The notes beneath the pieces are model-generated. The model did not search any database. It was not told the DNA's origin and saw only the letters and a program-made list of their open reading frames with translations. The position numbers and the translations under genes are program-made. A stretch of DNA of 64,000 nt. It comes from Stenopsyche tienmushanensis (lineage: Eukaryota; Arthropoda; Insecta; Trichoptera; Stenopsychidae). Shown here piece by piece: positions 44,361 through 56,287 of the stretch (positions are counted from its first letter, which is position 1; every line of letters starts with the position of its first letter). The DNA lies in contig WACJ01000182.1 of assembly GCA_008973525.1 (NCBI GenBank), forward strand, positions 186,001 through 250,000. Direction: 5' to 3'.

Positions 44361-46655
44361 GCAATTCTTATATTGCAAACTGATGCTTTAATTTTTGTAA
44401 ATCTTCTTTCTATTTTTAAATTAATTTACAGCATTGAAATAATTTTAAAAAGTCGCGTAAGTGCAAATTCGCACAAATCGAATTCGCGTAAGTCGAATAT
44501 AATATTTAAACAAAATGTTTTATTTGGCTCTCAATTAATATGGATATCGTATTTACCACTCTAATATTTCATAAATTGATTATATAAATTTAAAAAAAGT
44601 GAGAGCGTTGCTCTCAAACCTTCCAATTAAAAAGCTTTAATATGGGTTCGTACGGAACGACAAGGACAATATACGCGCGGCACAGCCTTCAGTTTAATGT
44701 CCTTTGAAGAGAAAAAATAATTACGTAGTTTGGGCAAATCCACCGCGATTTCGAACGTTGATTAAATAGGCTTTCGTAATAAATAGGATTTCCATTTTAA
44801 GAGGATGGAAAACTTTGTTTTGAAAACTCTCATTTCCGAAGTAAGACTCGGGAACGACCCCACTTAGCTATCAATGGCTGAATGTAAAGGGCGTATAAAA
44901 GTTTTTCGTGCTTCGTCCCAAAAAGCTACTCGAATTCAACGAAACACGTGTCTTGAGAGTTTTTCGTTGTTTTTTTTATTATTATTCAAGTTTTCCAAAA
45001 ATCTTTGAAGATATTTTTCTCTCCTTTATAGCTTCTTGGATCTTAATTACATCGCGAACTTAAACACCTATTTGATTGGCGGAGTTTTCCTCTAATTTCA
45101 ATCTTCAGCCGTATTATTTTCATCAAATACTCGAGCGATATTTAAAAGGGCCTGTGTGGTCTTGGCTTGGGTAATAAATAAGCGGGGCTGGGAAATAATT
45201 CCGCGGCTTAAGTTGTAAAAAAACGAAAAAGGGTGTCATAATATTACGGAAGCTCATTCGTCCATTTTTTTCTCATTAGCGAAGTTGAGCGAAAGAAACG
45301 TACCCAGGTCGAGCAATTATATAAATTGGGGTCGTTTGGTTTTATGTCGGCAGTTAATGGATCATCGCTCCTGTTGCCTTCTAAGTGAAAAGTTCATATT
45401 TTATTTCCCAGAGGGAAACACCGTCTAATTTGAGTTGCTAACTCTGTCGAAGTAGCAACAGTAGAACCGGCAAGTGCGTCATTATCCGGATTCTGCGAGA
45501 TTGTGCTAAGGCATAGCTTCCCTAACAGCCCGGCCTAATGGCACAACAGCAGGGATGCTGAAGGTGCTTTCGGATTTTAATTCTTATTTAGAAATGGTTA
45601 TTGTTAATTTAACGGCGCGGAAAGGAGCATACGAGGTCAGATACTGAGGGAGGGACACGCCTTACTGAAGATGAAAGACTTTTCCTTTCAGGAAATACAT
45701 TTTTTTATTCTCCTTTGCGAAAAAATTTACACGAACAGCATTGCAGAAGACCGAAAAAGATCTGAAAAATTGAGTCCGTTTTTTTCTACGAATGAGAGTG
45801 TTTTTTGGGAGCGCTTTCCTGTGGTATTTAACCCTATAAATACCGTGAGCACAGATCTGTCTTAATATTTTTACTCACACGCTTTTATTTAACAAATTGT
45901 ATACACACATCACCAATATTATATTTAACTAAAATATTATTTAAAACAAATAAGATCAAATTATGCACATAAAAAATCCGTTTTCGATTCAAGATTGCAG
46001 TTAAAAATGAGTACATACGCAAATAATTTTTATGCATACATATGACAGTCTCTGTGAAATAGCCTTTTTTAGAGGATCCCTTTTTATTACCCATTATTTA
46101 AATTTCTTACAATCAATCAACTTTAACATGCATATTCATCATTTTTCAAGGTATTCTAGGTGGGCAGAAATTGATGTTTCAATCTACCCAAAGTAAATAA
46201 GCAAAGAAATAGGATATTTTTCAGCGAGTGTCTCAAATCATATAATATAATGTATTTGATGTTGTAAAAATATCATTTGTTATTGAAAATTGATGTGCAA
46301 TATGTAAGTTTTTATAACAAAACACTTTATAATTACTGAAAATAATATTTTAGTCATCCCTTATATTGTTTATATATAATGAATATGTACATTCGGTTCA
46401 TCAAAGCACATTTCTATGTTTATTTATCGGTACGCGAGCCACAGTTTGATTTTCACTAATTTTATCATTATATAGTTTTAAAATAAACTATTCAAAAACT
46501 CTCTCCAAATTCTCCTAATTTTTAGCGGTATTTATAGGATTAAGATGAACGAATCGAATACCATTTTAAAATACAGTCAATTAAAAAATAATACAATTTC
46601 TAAGAAAAACATTGTTTTATAAACAGGAATCCATTACATTTTTGAGAAGATTTTT
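44361..46655. other. Gene-free stretch with a GC-balanced tract at 44640-45560
   Basis: No gene is recognised. 44640-45560 is more GC-balanced than the flanks and non-repetitive within the window; its ORFs are short and unrecognised. Candidate conserved non-coding sequence. Confidence 0.4.
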
Positions 46656-47007
46656 CATGTGCTCGTCAGGATGGCAGCACTAACGCACGTGTCCGTTCTT
46701 CTACGGGGAATGGATGGGAATAGACGGGCGTCGAATAGAAAAATTCTCTTCTCTAAATAACTATTTATTCCACAAGTGAGAGAGATTTGGCTGCAGGAAG
46801 GACGACTTCCCGCAGCCAAGGCTAACCGACGACTCTTTCGATTCCCGCCTCCTGCGCGTTACTATCCAACCGGCAACAGGCCACGCGCAAGAAGCGATCG
46901 GTCGCTATGCAGGTGCAATGTCTCCGCAGGGCCACAAGAGATGGCGCTGTTAAAATAACACATTGCACACGAAGAGAGATGGACGATGTCGCTGTTAATA
47001 GCGCTAC
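46656..47007 (-). repeat. Solo-LTR-like dispersed repeat, copy 2
   Basis: Nearly identical to 50650-51019: shared GGATGGCAGCACTAACGCAC, GGGAATAGACGGGCGTCGAA, GCAGCCAAGGCTAACCGACG, AGCGATCGGTCGCT, CAGGTGCAATGTCTCCGCAG and GAGATGGCGCTGTTAAAATA. The minus strand carries GTGGAATAAATAGTTATTTA as a polyadenylation-like element. The 60-codon ORF at 46776 occurs in both copies only because the repeat is conserved. Confidence 0.75.
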
Positions 47008-48152
47008 GAACTGTGTCTCGATACGGATTTACTGTGTCGCAATATGTTTAATTTATGTCCTTAGTTTAAAAACCATATTTTGTGACATTGAAAACCATGT
47101 TAATAATTTGTATATGATTGTAAAAAAAATAAATACTACTTTTCGCTTGAACAACCCTGTTACATTTTCCTGTTAGGGAAGGCTACAAATAGTCTGAATT
47201 AATTAAAATTAAATGACTTTTAAATTCTCGCAGACGACAAGTGAATAACTGCGGTGGCGGGTAATTGACAACCCACCTTGACGTCTGCAAAGATGAATTG
47301 GCGCCAAAAAATCAAAAACTGGCTATGATTTTGAAATTTAATAATCAATTTAAAAAAAATATATTTGTAAATTTTAAAATTTTCGCAAAATTCCTGTGAT
47401 ATTCGGATGAATTCTAAATTGACGATTATAGAGAGGTTTTATTATGTAGGTATTTCGCATTAAGCCCTTAACAAAATAAACTATTAATTGATCATCTTTG
47501 ATTATGAAAATCTTCTTCCCACAGTTATTTTCAAAATTTTCTGTGTATAGAAAAGTATGAAGATATTCAGTTCATTTCTAAATGCATTTTTAATATGGCC
47601 ATTTGCAATGTTTTATTATTACATACATAACGGATATTATACAGCCCCCTCCTTTAAGCGGCTGTATCAGAATCGATTTTATACCTTTTCGCTCTTCCTT
47701 GATAACCCTTTTCACGAACACATAATAAAACTTTTTCAATTTCCTCGTATTAAATTCAGTTTCGTTTGTTTGCCCAATCTACATATTTTATTTCCACTTA
47801 ATCGCCAATTTAAGCCCTGTTCCGATATTACTTTACACCGGGGGACAATCAGATGCCAAAGGTCGTTTTTATACGATTCTCTTTATTATTCAATCTAAAT
47901 CTTGTCGGGCTGCTCTGAGTAAATATTATAGTTTCATACAGCGTGCTTAGCAGCGGCGTTTAGTGCAAAATGAAAAATGAGCGGATCGTTAAGCATATGT
48001 TAGCACCGAGTCTAAAACCACCTAAGGGATCGTAAACCCGGCTAACATTAAACATTCCCTCCGTTGCATCGTAAAATTAATGCTTAACGTTGAATTAATA
48101 CGCAGCCTGGCGCAACTAAGAAACTCTGAGCGCGACATTAAGTCCTCGAGAG
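47008..48152. other. Gene-free stretch
   Basis: No gene is recognised. 47550-48150 is GC-balanced; the 113-codon ORF at 47557-47898 is aromatic-rich and unrecognised. Confidence 0.35.
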
Positions 48153-48283
48153 CTAAAGCTTGTCACTTGTGGTCCTCTTTGTCTCAGTGTTCAAGTCTTG
48201 TGCGGTTGAGGAATTATCTGCATTTGACAAATCTTTGGTAAATTCACGACTGAACTTCCTGTGGAGATTGGGGCAGATGAAAA
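48153..48283 (-). CDS. Candidate terminal coding exon, unknown gene
   Basis: On the minus strand a good 3' splice site (CATCTCCATCGTCTCAG) precedes FICPNLHRKFSREFTKDLSN, then a Ser/Thr/Asn-rich tail ending KRTTSDKL and a TAG stop at 48153. A hydrophobic-to-basic start followed by a Ser/Thr-rich tail resembles the cytoplasmic tail of a seven-transmembrane receptor or other membrane protein, but no family is recognised. Upstream exons would lie to the right and were not found. It may be chance. Confidence 0.25.
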
Positions 48284-48402
48284 CTGAGACGATGGAGATG
48301 AGGCTTTCAGAAGGCTTCGCCGCTTTGAGTTCGAGGAATTGTTTTATCATTATCGATATATGAGATGCAATTTAGCAATTTTACTAGATTGAAAAAGATT
48401 CG

Positions 48403-48720
48403 GTGCAATATTTTACAAGTTTGACTATATACCAAATCAACGAAGATACTATAAGTCTTCCATTTTCTTTAAATGCGGAGTTATTGTTGCTATTTATATT
48501 ATTTTCAATAATTTTCAAATTGATGGCGTTAACAGAGATTACTGTTTACTTTTTTGTACGAGTTCAAATTGGGACACAATGCAAAAAAGCAGGTGAAAAT
48601 ATCAATAAAGCTTTGGAAGAAGATAGATTATTGAACCATATAGAGATCATTTTAATTGTTTTTATCTACGGCATTTTTATTCCCATCTACGAATTCAAAA
48701 CGTTGATGTGGTTGATCTAA
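48403..48720 (+). other. Hydrophobic 105-codon ORF of unknown nature
   Basis: The translation has a strongly hydrophobic stretch at residues about 25-55, a polar middle (QCKKAGENINKALEEDRLLN) and a second hydrophobic end. The pattern could be a fragment of an insect chemoreceptor-type membrane protein, but no signature motif is present. T-rich DNA easily gives hydrophobic ORFs. No splice structure was found. Confidence 0.2.
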
Positions 48721-49257
48721 GATATTTCCAGAATACGTAACATATTATTCAAATTTATTTTAAAATACCCATATTTAACCCGAAGATAAATTATTATTTA
48801 ACAAATAGTAAGGGAAAAAGTTAGAACTTTATATATATTTTCTTATTTATAAACATTTCGAAAATTGTTACAGAATCGTGGCTTCACCGAGCCATTATCC
48901 TTGGAAATGGTACAATATGTCTTCATATTTTGAATTTATCTTCTCTGAAAAATGCTTTAAATTGGCGGTAAATCGTAGCGTTTTTCCATGCTTTCCCGAC
49001 TGCCAGTGAAATTATTTTTTACAAAAAAAAATCATATTGAACTTTACTAGAATTCAAGTTAAAACCATGATAATAGAAAGAGATTTTGTATAGTCCTATA
49101 TATTTATATATTAGATTGTTTAAATACGTATTACTAAATTTGCATAATATATGAGTATTTCTTTTTCTTTTTCAATGATGAATTGGAGGTAAAAAAAGGT
49201 ACTTGACTCGAAGAAAGTAGTTGTTTTATTTACTTAGGATAATTATATAGTATTTAT
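48721..49257. other. AT-rich spacer
   Basis: Nothing identifiable. Confidence 0.4.
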
Positions 49258-49455
49258 TCAGGTTTTATGTCCAGACAAGGGAAATACACATATTGTTCTA
49301 CACAGTTCTAGTCTGATTAGCGACAATTCATGGGGGTCCCAAATTCCTTGTTTATTTAATTTACTTATAGGATGAAGGCGCTCCTGAAATGTTGACCATC
49401 GACAACTAAGCTCACACAATAATTCCCTAATTGCTTGATGAAGAACTAATTCCAT
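49258..49455 (-). pseudogene. Small mariner-like transposase remnant
   Basis: The minus strand reads ISKLNKQGIWDPHELSLIRL followed by ELCRT. This resembles the mariner block LxKLGVWVPHELTxxxxxxRxxxC between the DNA-binding and catalytic domains. Only about 35 residues match, and no further mariner motifs were found nearby. Confidence 0.45.
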
Positions 49456-50591
49456 AAATTAACACATCATCTTGTCGTAGTTATTTGAAGCTCTTACCAC
49501 TATTTTTTAAGTTTATCAGTCATCTGCGAGAATTATTAGGATAAAAACGTTTTTATCTGAAAAAATATATAATTCTAGCAATAAATATTAGCTCTGAAAT
49601 CTTAACATTTAAAATCTAAGATATATAATTCTGAAATTAATAACTGGTTGCGCTTGAATGTTTAACACCGTTTAAATAGCATGGAAAGGATTATTCGAAA
49701 CAATGTAAGTATAATATATTGCAAGAATAAACCTTTATTTTGATCGAACTGCAAAATAATGAAGCTCATGTTCGAGATTGCTTATCAAAATTATTCAAAG
49801 CCCTCTAGCATACACGCGCAAGATTTATTCTAAAAGTCCTGACAGTTATCAAAACTTCGGTGAAGCTGAAGTCTGACAAAGGAAGCAGAATGAGCTTCGA
49901 AACATTTATGGTCAAAGTTCTGTTGTAAGCAAAAGGATGAATGAAGAAAGTGTAAGCATCCATGTAAAGCTTTCTCAAAAACTAATACACTAAACTTTAC
50001 TTTGACGGACCGTCTCAAAAATACTACTTAACAAGTTCACTCTTTAAATATTCTGCGAAAACTTTAGCAATACAAAATTAAGCCCAAGCCATGGTATATC
50101 GTTAAAAACGATCTCAAACATAATTCCGCTACTATGTCGAAGTCTAACAAAATCGATTAGGCTAGATTAAGCACAATGTGTCGAGGATATATTGATAGGG
50201 ATTATATTGTCATGGTTCGTTGAAAGTCCTTAAGAAAATGGCTTAAAATAATTAACATATTTAATGAGCTTTCTTAGGGGATGATAAACAAGTGGATTAA
50301 GGCAGATGGGTGTAATCCAGAGAATTTTAAAAAGTATTAACATTCTCATTCCAGAATCCAGGATAAATGAGATTTTAAGAACACTTACTCACAAATCTTG
50401 AAAAATATAGCTAACATTTAAGCATCGACGTAATCTTCCCAATAGCTAAATGTTCATTTATTGAAATAAATATATTAAATAATATGATTGGTCATAAAAT
50501 ACACAGGGAAGATTTGATAACCAAATACTAAGCTTCCTCAGTGAGCATCTTGCTCACACGTTAGTGCGATCAAATAAGAGAAAGAAAGACA
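49456..50591. other. Gene-free stretch
   Basis: AT-rich, no identifiable gene. The minus ORF at 49830-50018 is unrecognised. Confidence 0.4.
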
Positions 50592-51019
50592 TTGTAACGT
50601 TGAGGCGGGGGCGCCCTCGGGGGCAGATTCCACGTGCGGTTCCCTGCCCTCATGTGCTAGTCGGGATGGCAGCACTAACGCACGGGTCCGTTCTAATATC
50701 GGGCCGTGATGTTGCTGGACGAATGGATGGGAATAGACGGGCGTCGAATAGAAAGATTCTCTTCTCTAAATAACTATTTATTCCACAAGTGAGAGAGATT
50801 TGGCTGCAGGAAGGACGACTTCCCGCAGCCAAGGCTAACCGACGACTCTTTCGATTCCCGCCTCCTGCGCGTCACTATCCAACCGGCAACAGGGCTCGCG
50901 CAAAAAGCGATCGGTCGCTTTTCAGGTGCAATGTCTCCGCAGGGCCACAAGAGATGGCGCTGTTAAAATAACACATTGCACATGAAGAGAGATGGAAGAT
51001 GTCGCCGTTAACAGCGCTA
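50592..51019 (-). repeat. Solo-LTR-like dispersed repeat, copy 3 (longest)
   Basis: Begins TGTAACGTTGAGGCGGGGGC and ends AACAGCGCTAC, with the same core as 46656-47007. Read on the minus strand it has a GC-rich first half, GTGGAATAAATAGTTATTTA, and ends CAACGTTACA, consistent with an LTR ending in CA. The imperfect hairpin TGGCTGCAGGAAGGACGACT / TCCCGCAGCCA is kept in all three copies. No internal retrotransposon genes flank it. Confidence 0.7.
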
Positions 51020-52921
51020 CTGTGTGGTGATGGTAAATCGTCCACGCTACTATATCAACAATACAATATACATTGCATTTTATTTCGTTTAAAATTGAAT
51101 GTATGTCTGTCTGTTTTCTGTATGTATATTTTCTCTATGTCTGGGTGTGGAGTCCGCCCTTTGACCGATCCAAATTAAATTTCTATAGATGTTTGTTAAG
51201 ACCCTGTGTAAAATGTGGCCAACCCTTTTCTTACTGGACATTCGACCCCCTTTTCAAGTATGTAAATGTGTGTTTATTGAGTACCATCCATTTCAAATTT
51301 AGCTCAGATGCACTCTAACACCCCTCAGAAGAAAACTATATAATATAATTGGATCTGAATACCGGATGACGTCAGATATGAATAGCCTTTATTAATATTA
51401 GAAAATGAGAGCTAAATATTCAATAAAATAAACGAAATACTTTTGCTGAAAGTATACATATTATAGTATTTACAGAATCACCACAAATGTATTTATTATT
51501 TCAATCTAGTTGTATATTATCATGATGCATATTTTATTCAGAGATTAACCGCTTAAGCTACAATATCGTGCGACATACGTTTATTGAATTCAGATCAAAC
51601 ATAAAAGGCACTAGTGAATGCCATGATAAGTATATAAGACAAAAGTAATAAGTATGATGCTGTTGATTGTGACCTACGCTGTTGAGACTTAATCTTAGTG
51701 CAAAGAGTTTATCAAATAGTACTCGATTTTTTATTGTATCAAAATGAATTCAATATATCTCGATTAATAGAATTCCTCTATAATTAATTTTAATCTAAAT
51801 GAAACTTCATGTACATCTTCAATGTCAATTTGTTTGTTCCAACTGTTTCATTTCCAATAAGTTTATCTTAATTTAGTCTCTCTATGAAACTTCTTCAGGC
51901 AAGTTCTTGGAAAACGATTCTTCATTCTATAAACTTGCAATCTACTTTTCATTCTAATTCAGACCACGCTGTAAATAAGAGTCGATGAAAGGCCAGCAGC
52001 TGATTTAATTAAATCTTCTCTTTAATGGCTGTCTCCTCGTGCATAATTTCAAAGTGCTTCGCCGAAATTGACAACGGCAATAAAGATAAAGTTTATCTAT
52101 GTACAAAACAGTAACGGCCCCTTTAAGCAGTGATGCACAGCCTCAATAAAATGTAGTAATTTTGTATATGTCCCTCGTATAAATTAACAAAACCACGAGC
52201 ATTGCGATACATTTGAGTGGATTCTCCTGTCAAGAGGGCCTCTCTGAAAGTTTTCATATTGGATTATAGGACGCAATAAAGAGGCTCACCGGCGTGATGC
52301 TGCAGGCTTCAAAACGATGACCTGCTGCTCTATAGCGTGGTAGTCGACCTCCGTGGAACCTGAAGAGGCTGTTTTGCTCGGTAGACTTAATGTGTTTCGT
52401 TAAAAGTCAAAGTTTTGCGACCTAAGCGCTCCCTTGCGGCCTTTAGCAGCGGTGGAGGCTCGCCCTTTTTCGTGGGGGCGGGAACAGTGGCCGGGGAGGC
52501 TTAAAACACTGACGTCAGCCCTCTATTAACACTTCATTTTAATTAAAACTTGATTCAAACTGAAAATTTTATTTTCAGCATTCATCTGTGATATAACTCA
52601 GGACGATGCTGTTGCCGGTCGTAATTCAGCTGCTCCTGCCTATGAATATATAAAGGTCATTCAGAAGGGATGCTTTTAATGCCACTGGGATTAATCTATA
52701 TTCTAATTGAATAACCTTTTTTTAAAACTTGCAAATATCACAGATTAAAATGCTCGATTTTATAATTGACGACCTCATATATTAGCGCATCCCTTAATAA
52801 TGGGGAATTTAATTAAACCCGAGCGTTGGTACAGTTAGTTATTATCTGGACTCTTATTATTAAAACTGGCTCAAGTTCTGATTATAGAAATTTTTCATCG
52901 CACCAATAAATTGATGTAAAG
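51020..52921. other. Gene-free stretch with a GC-balanced tract at 52050-52530
   Basis: No gene is recognised. 52050-52530 is more balanced and includes CpG; no convincing open frame or splice structure was found. Confidence 0.4.
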
Positions 52922-53621
52922 TACACTCTCGATTATCCGGTCCAATGCTAATTTATTTTTTTTCCAGCAGCCCGTTTCTCGAATTTCAGACCTTCACAAA
53001 AAATTTGAGTTCAATCAAATACATTGTTTACGCGAAAACGAATAATTACGCGTTGCGCAACAGAGGTTGCTATTTTTCATCTTCTTTCTTCAATGACGGG
53101 ATAACGAAGCTTCCTATCTGATGGAATTATATTTTTCTAAAGAAGAAAACTACATAAGAATAAGATATTGCGTTTGTATTTTTATATATCACTAATAAAT
53201 TTGTATAGCAAAATTCCGGGTTATATTTGAATCCCCTTCGTAGTTAAGCAGATTAGTGGCTGTTAGCAGTTTGGTACTTTTTGGCTATAAAAATCAACAA
53301 GAAGATTTTTCATTTCAATTCCCACCAAAAGCTTAATTTTACGAGTTCCTGGTGCGTTTTCGCAACACATAACAGTTATCCTTTCTTTGGATGACTTATG
53401 TCCAGGAGCAGACTTTTCTCTCATTGAAGCCAGAGTTTTTGTCGGCAAATACTTTTAGCACAACTCTATAAAATATGTGTTTCCACACACATTTGATATC
53501 GTTGCGTCATTACAAATAAGAAAAAATTAAATCGATTTTAAAAAAATAATTTAATATTTTTCAAACACGGATAATCCGCAAACCGGGTAATTCGTATCCG
53601 GATAATCGAGAGAACACTGTA
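52922..53621 (-). mobile_element. Deleted pogo/Tigger transposon with both ends
   Basis: Left end TACACTCTCGATTATCCGG; the right end, read inward on the minus strand, is TACAGTGTTCTCTCGATTATCCGG. They are near-matching inverted termini with TA at the boundaries. Between them the minus strand at 53448-53263 encodes MPTKTLASMREKSAPGHKSS followed by KERITVMCCENAPGTRKIKL and LLVDFYSQK. This is the start of the Tigger DDE catalytic domain (family: K.SKERVTVLLCANA.G..K...LVIG). Most of the transposase is missing from this 700-bp copy. Confidence 0.85.
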
Positions 53622-55111
53622 TTTATATTTCAGAATGCTTTTATAGCGTGGGATGAAATTTATCCTATACAAAACATGCGGCGATATCGCAAAAATGCAA
53701 ATGGGTCGACCAAAAGTCTTGGTTGTGGAAAGACGCTTGATGGAAAAATTAATATTCATGAACTGAATAGGTCCTCATTTTCTCATAATTAGTCACCGTT
53801 TTAAGTAATTTGTAAAGATTCACTTTAATCAAACGTGATTATCTTGTTTATAGACAAACTGTCGTTGAAAAATATTGATTAGTACGCAGTAAATTTGTGA
53901 TTGAGTCAGAAAATTGAGTTTAAATTCTAATGCAAATATATATTTAAATTATTCATTTCTTTGTTATAAAATTATTTTATTGGACAGATTTAGTAATAAT
54001 AAAATACATTTTATAAAATAATTTAATTTTGTAAAATATAAAATTTATTTTTTAAAAACACAAATTTTCAACTCTTTCACTAGATGGCATTACTATCGAA
54101 TATATTTTCCGAATTTAAGCGAAATTGCTTCGATTAGCCTTTATTTATGCGTTATTTTTATATTCCATTGAACTGTTGAATATGGTGCCAATATTCGGAC
54201 AGCATTTTAAACAATGTGTCGAAATCTTAACGTCCGTTTTTTTGGGTCAATAGCATTAATTCGCGTTAGTTCTATTTTTACAGTGAAAGTGTGGAGGAGT
54301 TTGGGTGGCCCGTGCAAATATTTGGGGAATGAATATATTTTCATAACACGGACCATTAATAACAGGAGGATATTCCGAATTCAGCAAATGCTACATTTCG
54401 AGCACATGTAATGCCGAAAAAAACATTCGCAGCAAAAAATATGAATTATTAGTACTAATTATGACCATATATTATATCAGCCACGGGTCAATAAATGTGT
54501 TTTTCATTTACACGTGTAAATCATTTGCACGTTTTCGATGCAAATAAGTGTTCGTGTACATAAAAATGTATTAAGCGGTATGAACTCGATTTTATATCCA
54601 TATGAATGTTTGTAATCCGTTGGAAAATATTTGTGTATTTCATTAGTGACAATGGCTCGAAAGACGTGGTTTTTTATTTGCACAACATTATATCATCGAT
54701 TTGCTTTTGCACTCAGCAAATTCGCCGATAGCAACGGGAATTGTCATAAAAAAAACAACGGAAGACTTTTTAGATGCCTTTATAGGTATTTTTTAAAATA
54801 AAATTTAGGAACAATATAATAGAAAGCTTACGTAATGGCATAAATCTGAAGAAAGCTATTTTTTTGGATTTTTTACAGCATGTCATAAGTATGCTATAAA
54901 AAGCCATTTAAAACAATAATTTATAAAAATTAAACAATTTATTTTATTAATTAAAACGTTTTATAAAATGTTTCACGTTTATAACGAGCTAAAAATCGAT
55001 TTCATTAATTAGATGAGATGTTTTTTTTTCTTTTTTTAATATAACACATTTTAAGTTAAAGATTGATAACCATAGATTGATTCAATAATAGGCGAGTAAG
55101 TAGAATATAAG
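53622..55111. other. Gene-free stretch
   Basis: AT-rich, with no recognisable gene or repeat end. Confidence 0.4.
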
Positions 55112-55345
55112 TACACTTAAATTTTTTTGTGCGGTAGATGCGTTCCGCAGAAAATCGCACAAAAAAAGCTATGACTTAGATAGAAAAAGTGAAGATGCGT
55201 TCCATGGATTTTAAAAACCGCATAACTTTGAAACAGCTATATAAAATATATCCAAAATCGCATAAAAAAAATTTAATTAAAAAACAAGAAAACAATAAGG
55301 CTATTAAAAATAACATTTAAAAGACGTTTTGCATCATTGATAATT
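55112..55345 (-). mobile_element. Tigger-type MITE, one-ended reverse copy
   Basis: Begins TACACTTAAATTTTTTTGTG, then CGGTAGATGCGTTCCG, AAAATCGCAC, AAGCTATGACTTA, ATGCGTTCCATGG, AACCGCATAACTTTGAAACA and ends near ACATTTAAAAGACGTTTTGCATCATTG. This is the inverse of 59275-59508. The other terminus is missing. Confidence 0.7.
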
Positions 55346-56133
55346 TTCGTTGCGATTTTCAATATGACTCAAAATGGCTCTCTTCTTCGGAAGAAATAGT
55401 ATACCAGTGTCAATATCATCATTATTCTGTGTAGATTTTTTCCAATAATATAATTCATAATTAATAGAGATGTCACTATAGTCCCTAACTTAAAAAAATC
55501 ACAAAGTTATTTTTTTTAAATAGTTAAAAAATAAATGTTGAGATCAATCTGGTAGGAATTTTGGATTTTTTTTTTCAAAAATCTAAACCAGAAGAATCAG
55601 GACGTGGACGTTATTCAACGATAACAGATGCAATAAGATTTACACAGTCCCAAATTACAATTTTTTTCAAAATTTCAATCAATATTAACGAGCAATTTAC
55701 ACTAGTCACACCTGTGTGCTCTTTATAACCGTGGTTTATAAGGAGAAATTGCAGCATATTGTCGAAAAAACGATCGCGCATACTAAAACATAATATTTCA
55801 ATGCCTTTCATTATTTTAGCGTCAAAAAATAAATTATTTTGGGGAAATATTTGATCAAATTTGATATGGGAGATTAGTTTTTGGACTTAAAACTCAAATA
55901 AAAAAAAACAGTTTTAAACCCGGATTGTAAATTTGCCAGATTTGAAGTATTTTTATTTTCCATCGAACGTCCCAATCTAGACTTATATCTATTTCTTGTT
56001 CACGAAAAATAAAATATTCAGACGATTAATAAAGTAATATTGTTAAATTTGGACGATGTCAAAAAAAAGTTTATTATCCTATCGAAATTCGGTTGTAGAA
56101 GGTCACCTATTATTAAAAAATATCGCTCTTGAT
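55346..56133. other. AT-rich spacer, possibly interior of a decayed Tigger element
   Basis: It lies between a MITE-like end at 55112 and a Tigger transposase fragment at 56134; the sequence itself shows no convincing coding motif. Confidence 0.3.
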
Positions 56134-56287
56134 GTAATATTTTTGGAAAGTAGCTAACATTATTTGATCTAATGGCTGAATGATGCTTGTTGTGTTTGGT
56201 GGAAGAAACAATACTTTCAAATTGTTATGTTCTAAGTGCAGGTTATTTGATGCATCGTCGAGGATTAAAAGAACTTTAAGATCAAGA
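56134..56287 (-). pseudogene. Tigger-like transposase fragment 1
   Basis: The minus strand reads LDLKVLLILDDASNN and then NNLKVLFLPPNTTSIIQPLDQ with ATFQKYY. This is the highly conserved Tigger block around the second catalytic Asp (family LLLDNAPxHP ... VxFLPPNTTSLLQPMDQGxIxxFK). Flanking frames are degenerate. It is distinct in sequence from the fragment at 58390-58840, so two elements are represented. Confidence 0.8.

Noticed and set aside
46776..46958. 60-codon ORF repeated at 50789-50971
   Set aside because: It is duplicated only because it lies in the LTR-like repeat; the third copy at 36480 does not keep the frame.
47557..47898. 113-codon plus-strand ORF
   Set aside because: Composition is Phe/Tyr/Leu-rich as expected from T-rich DNA; no motif or splice context.
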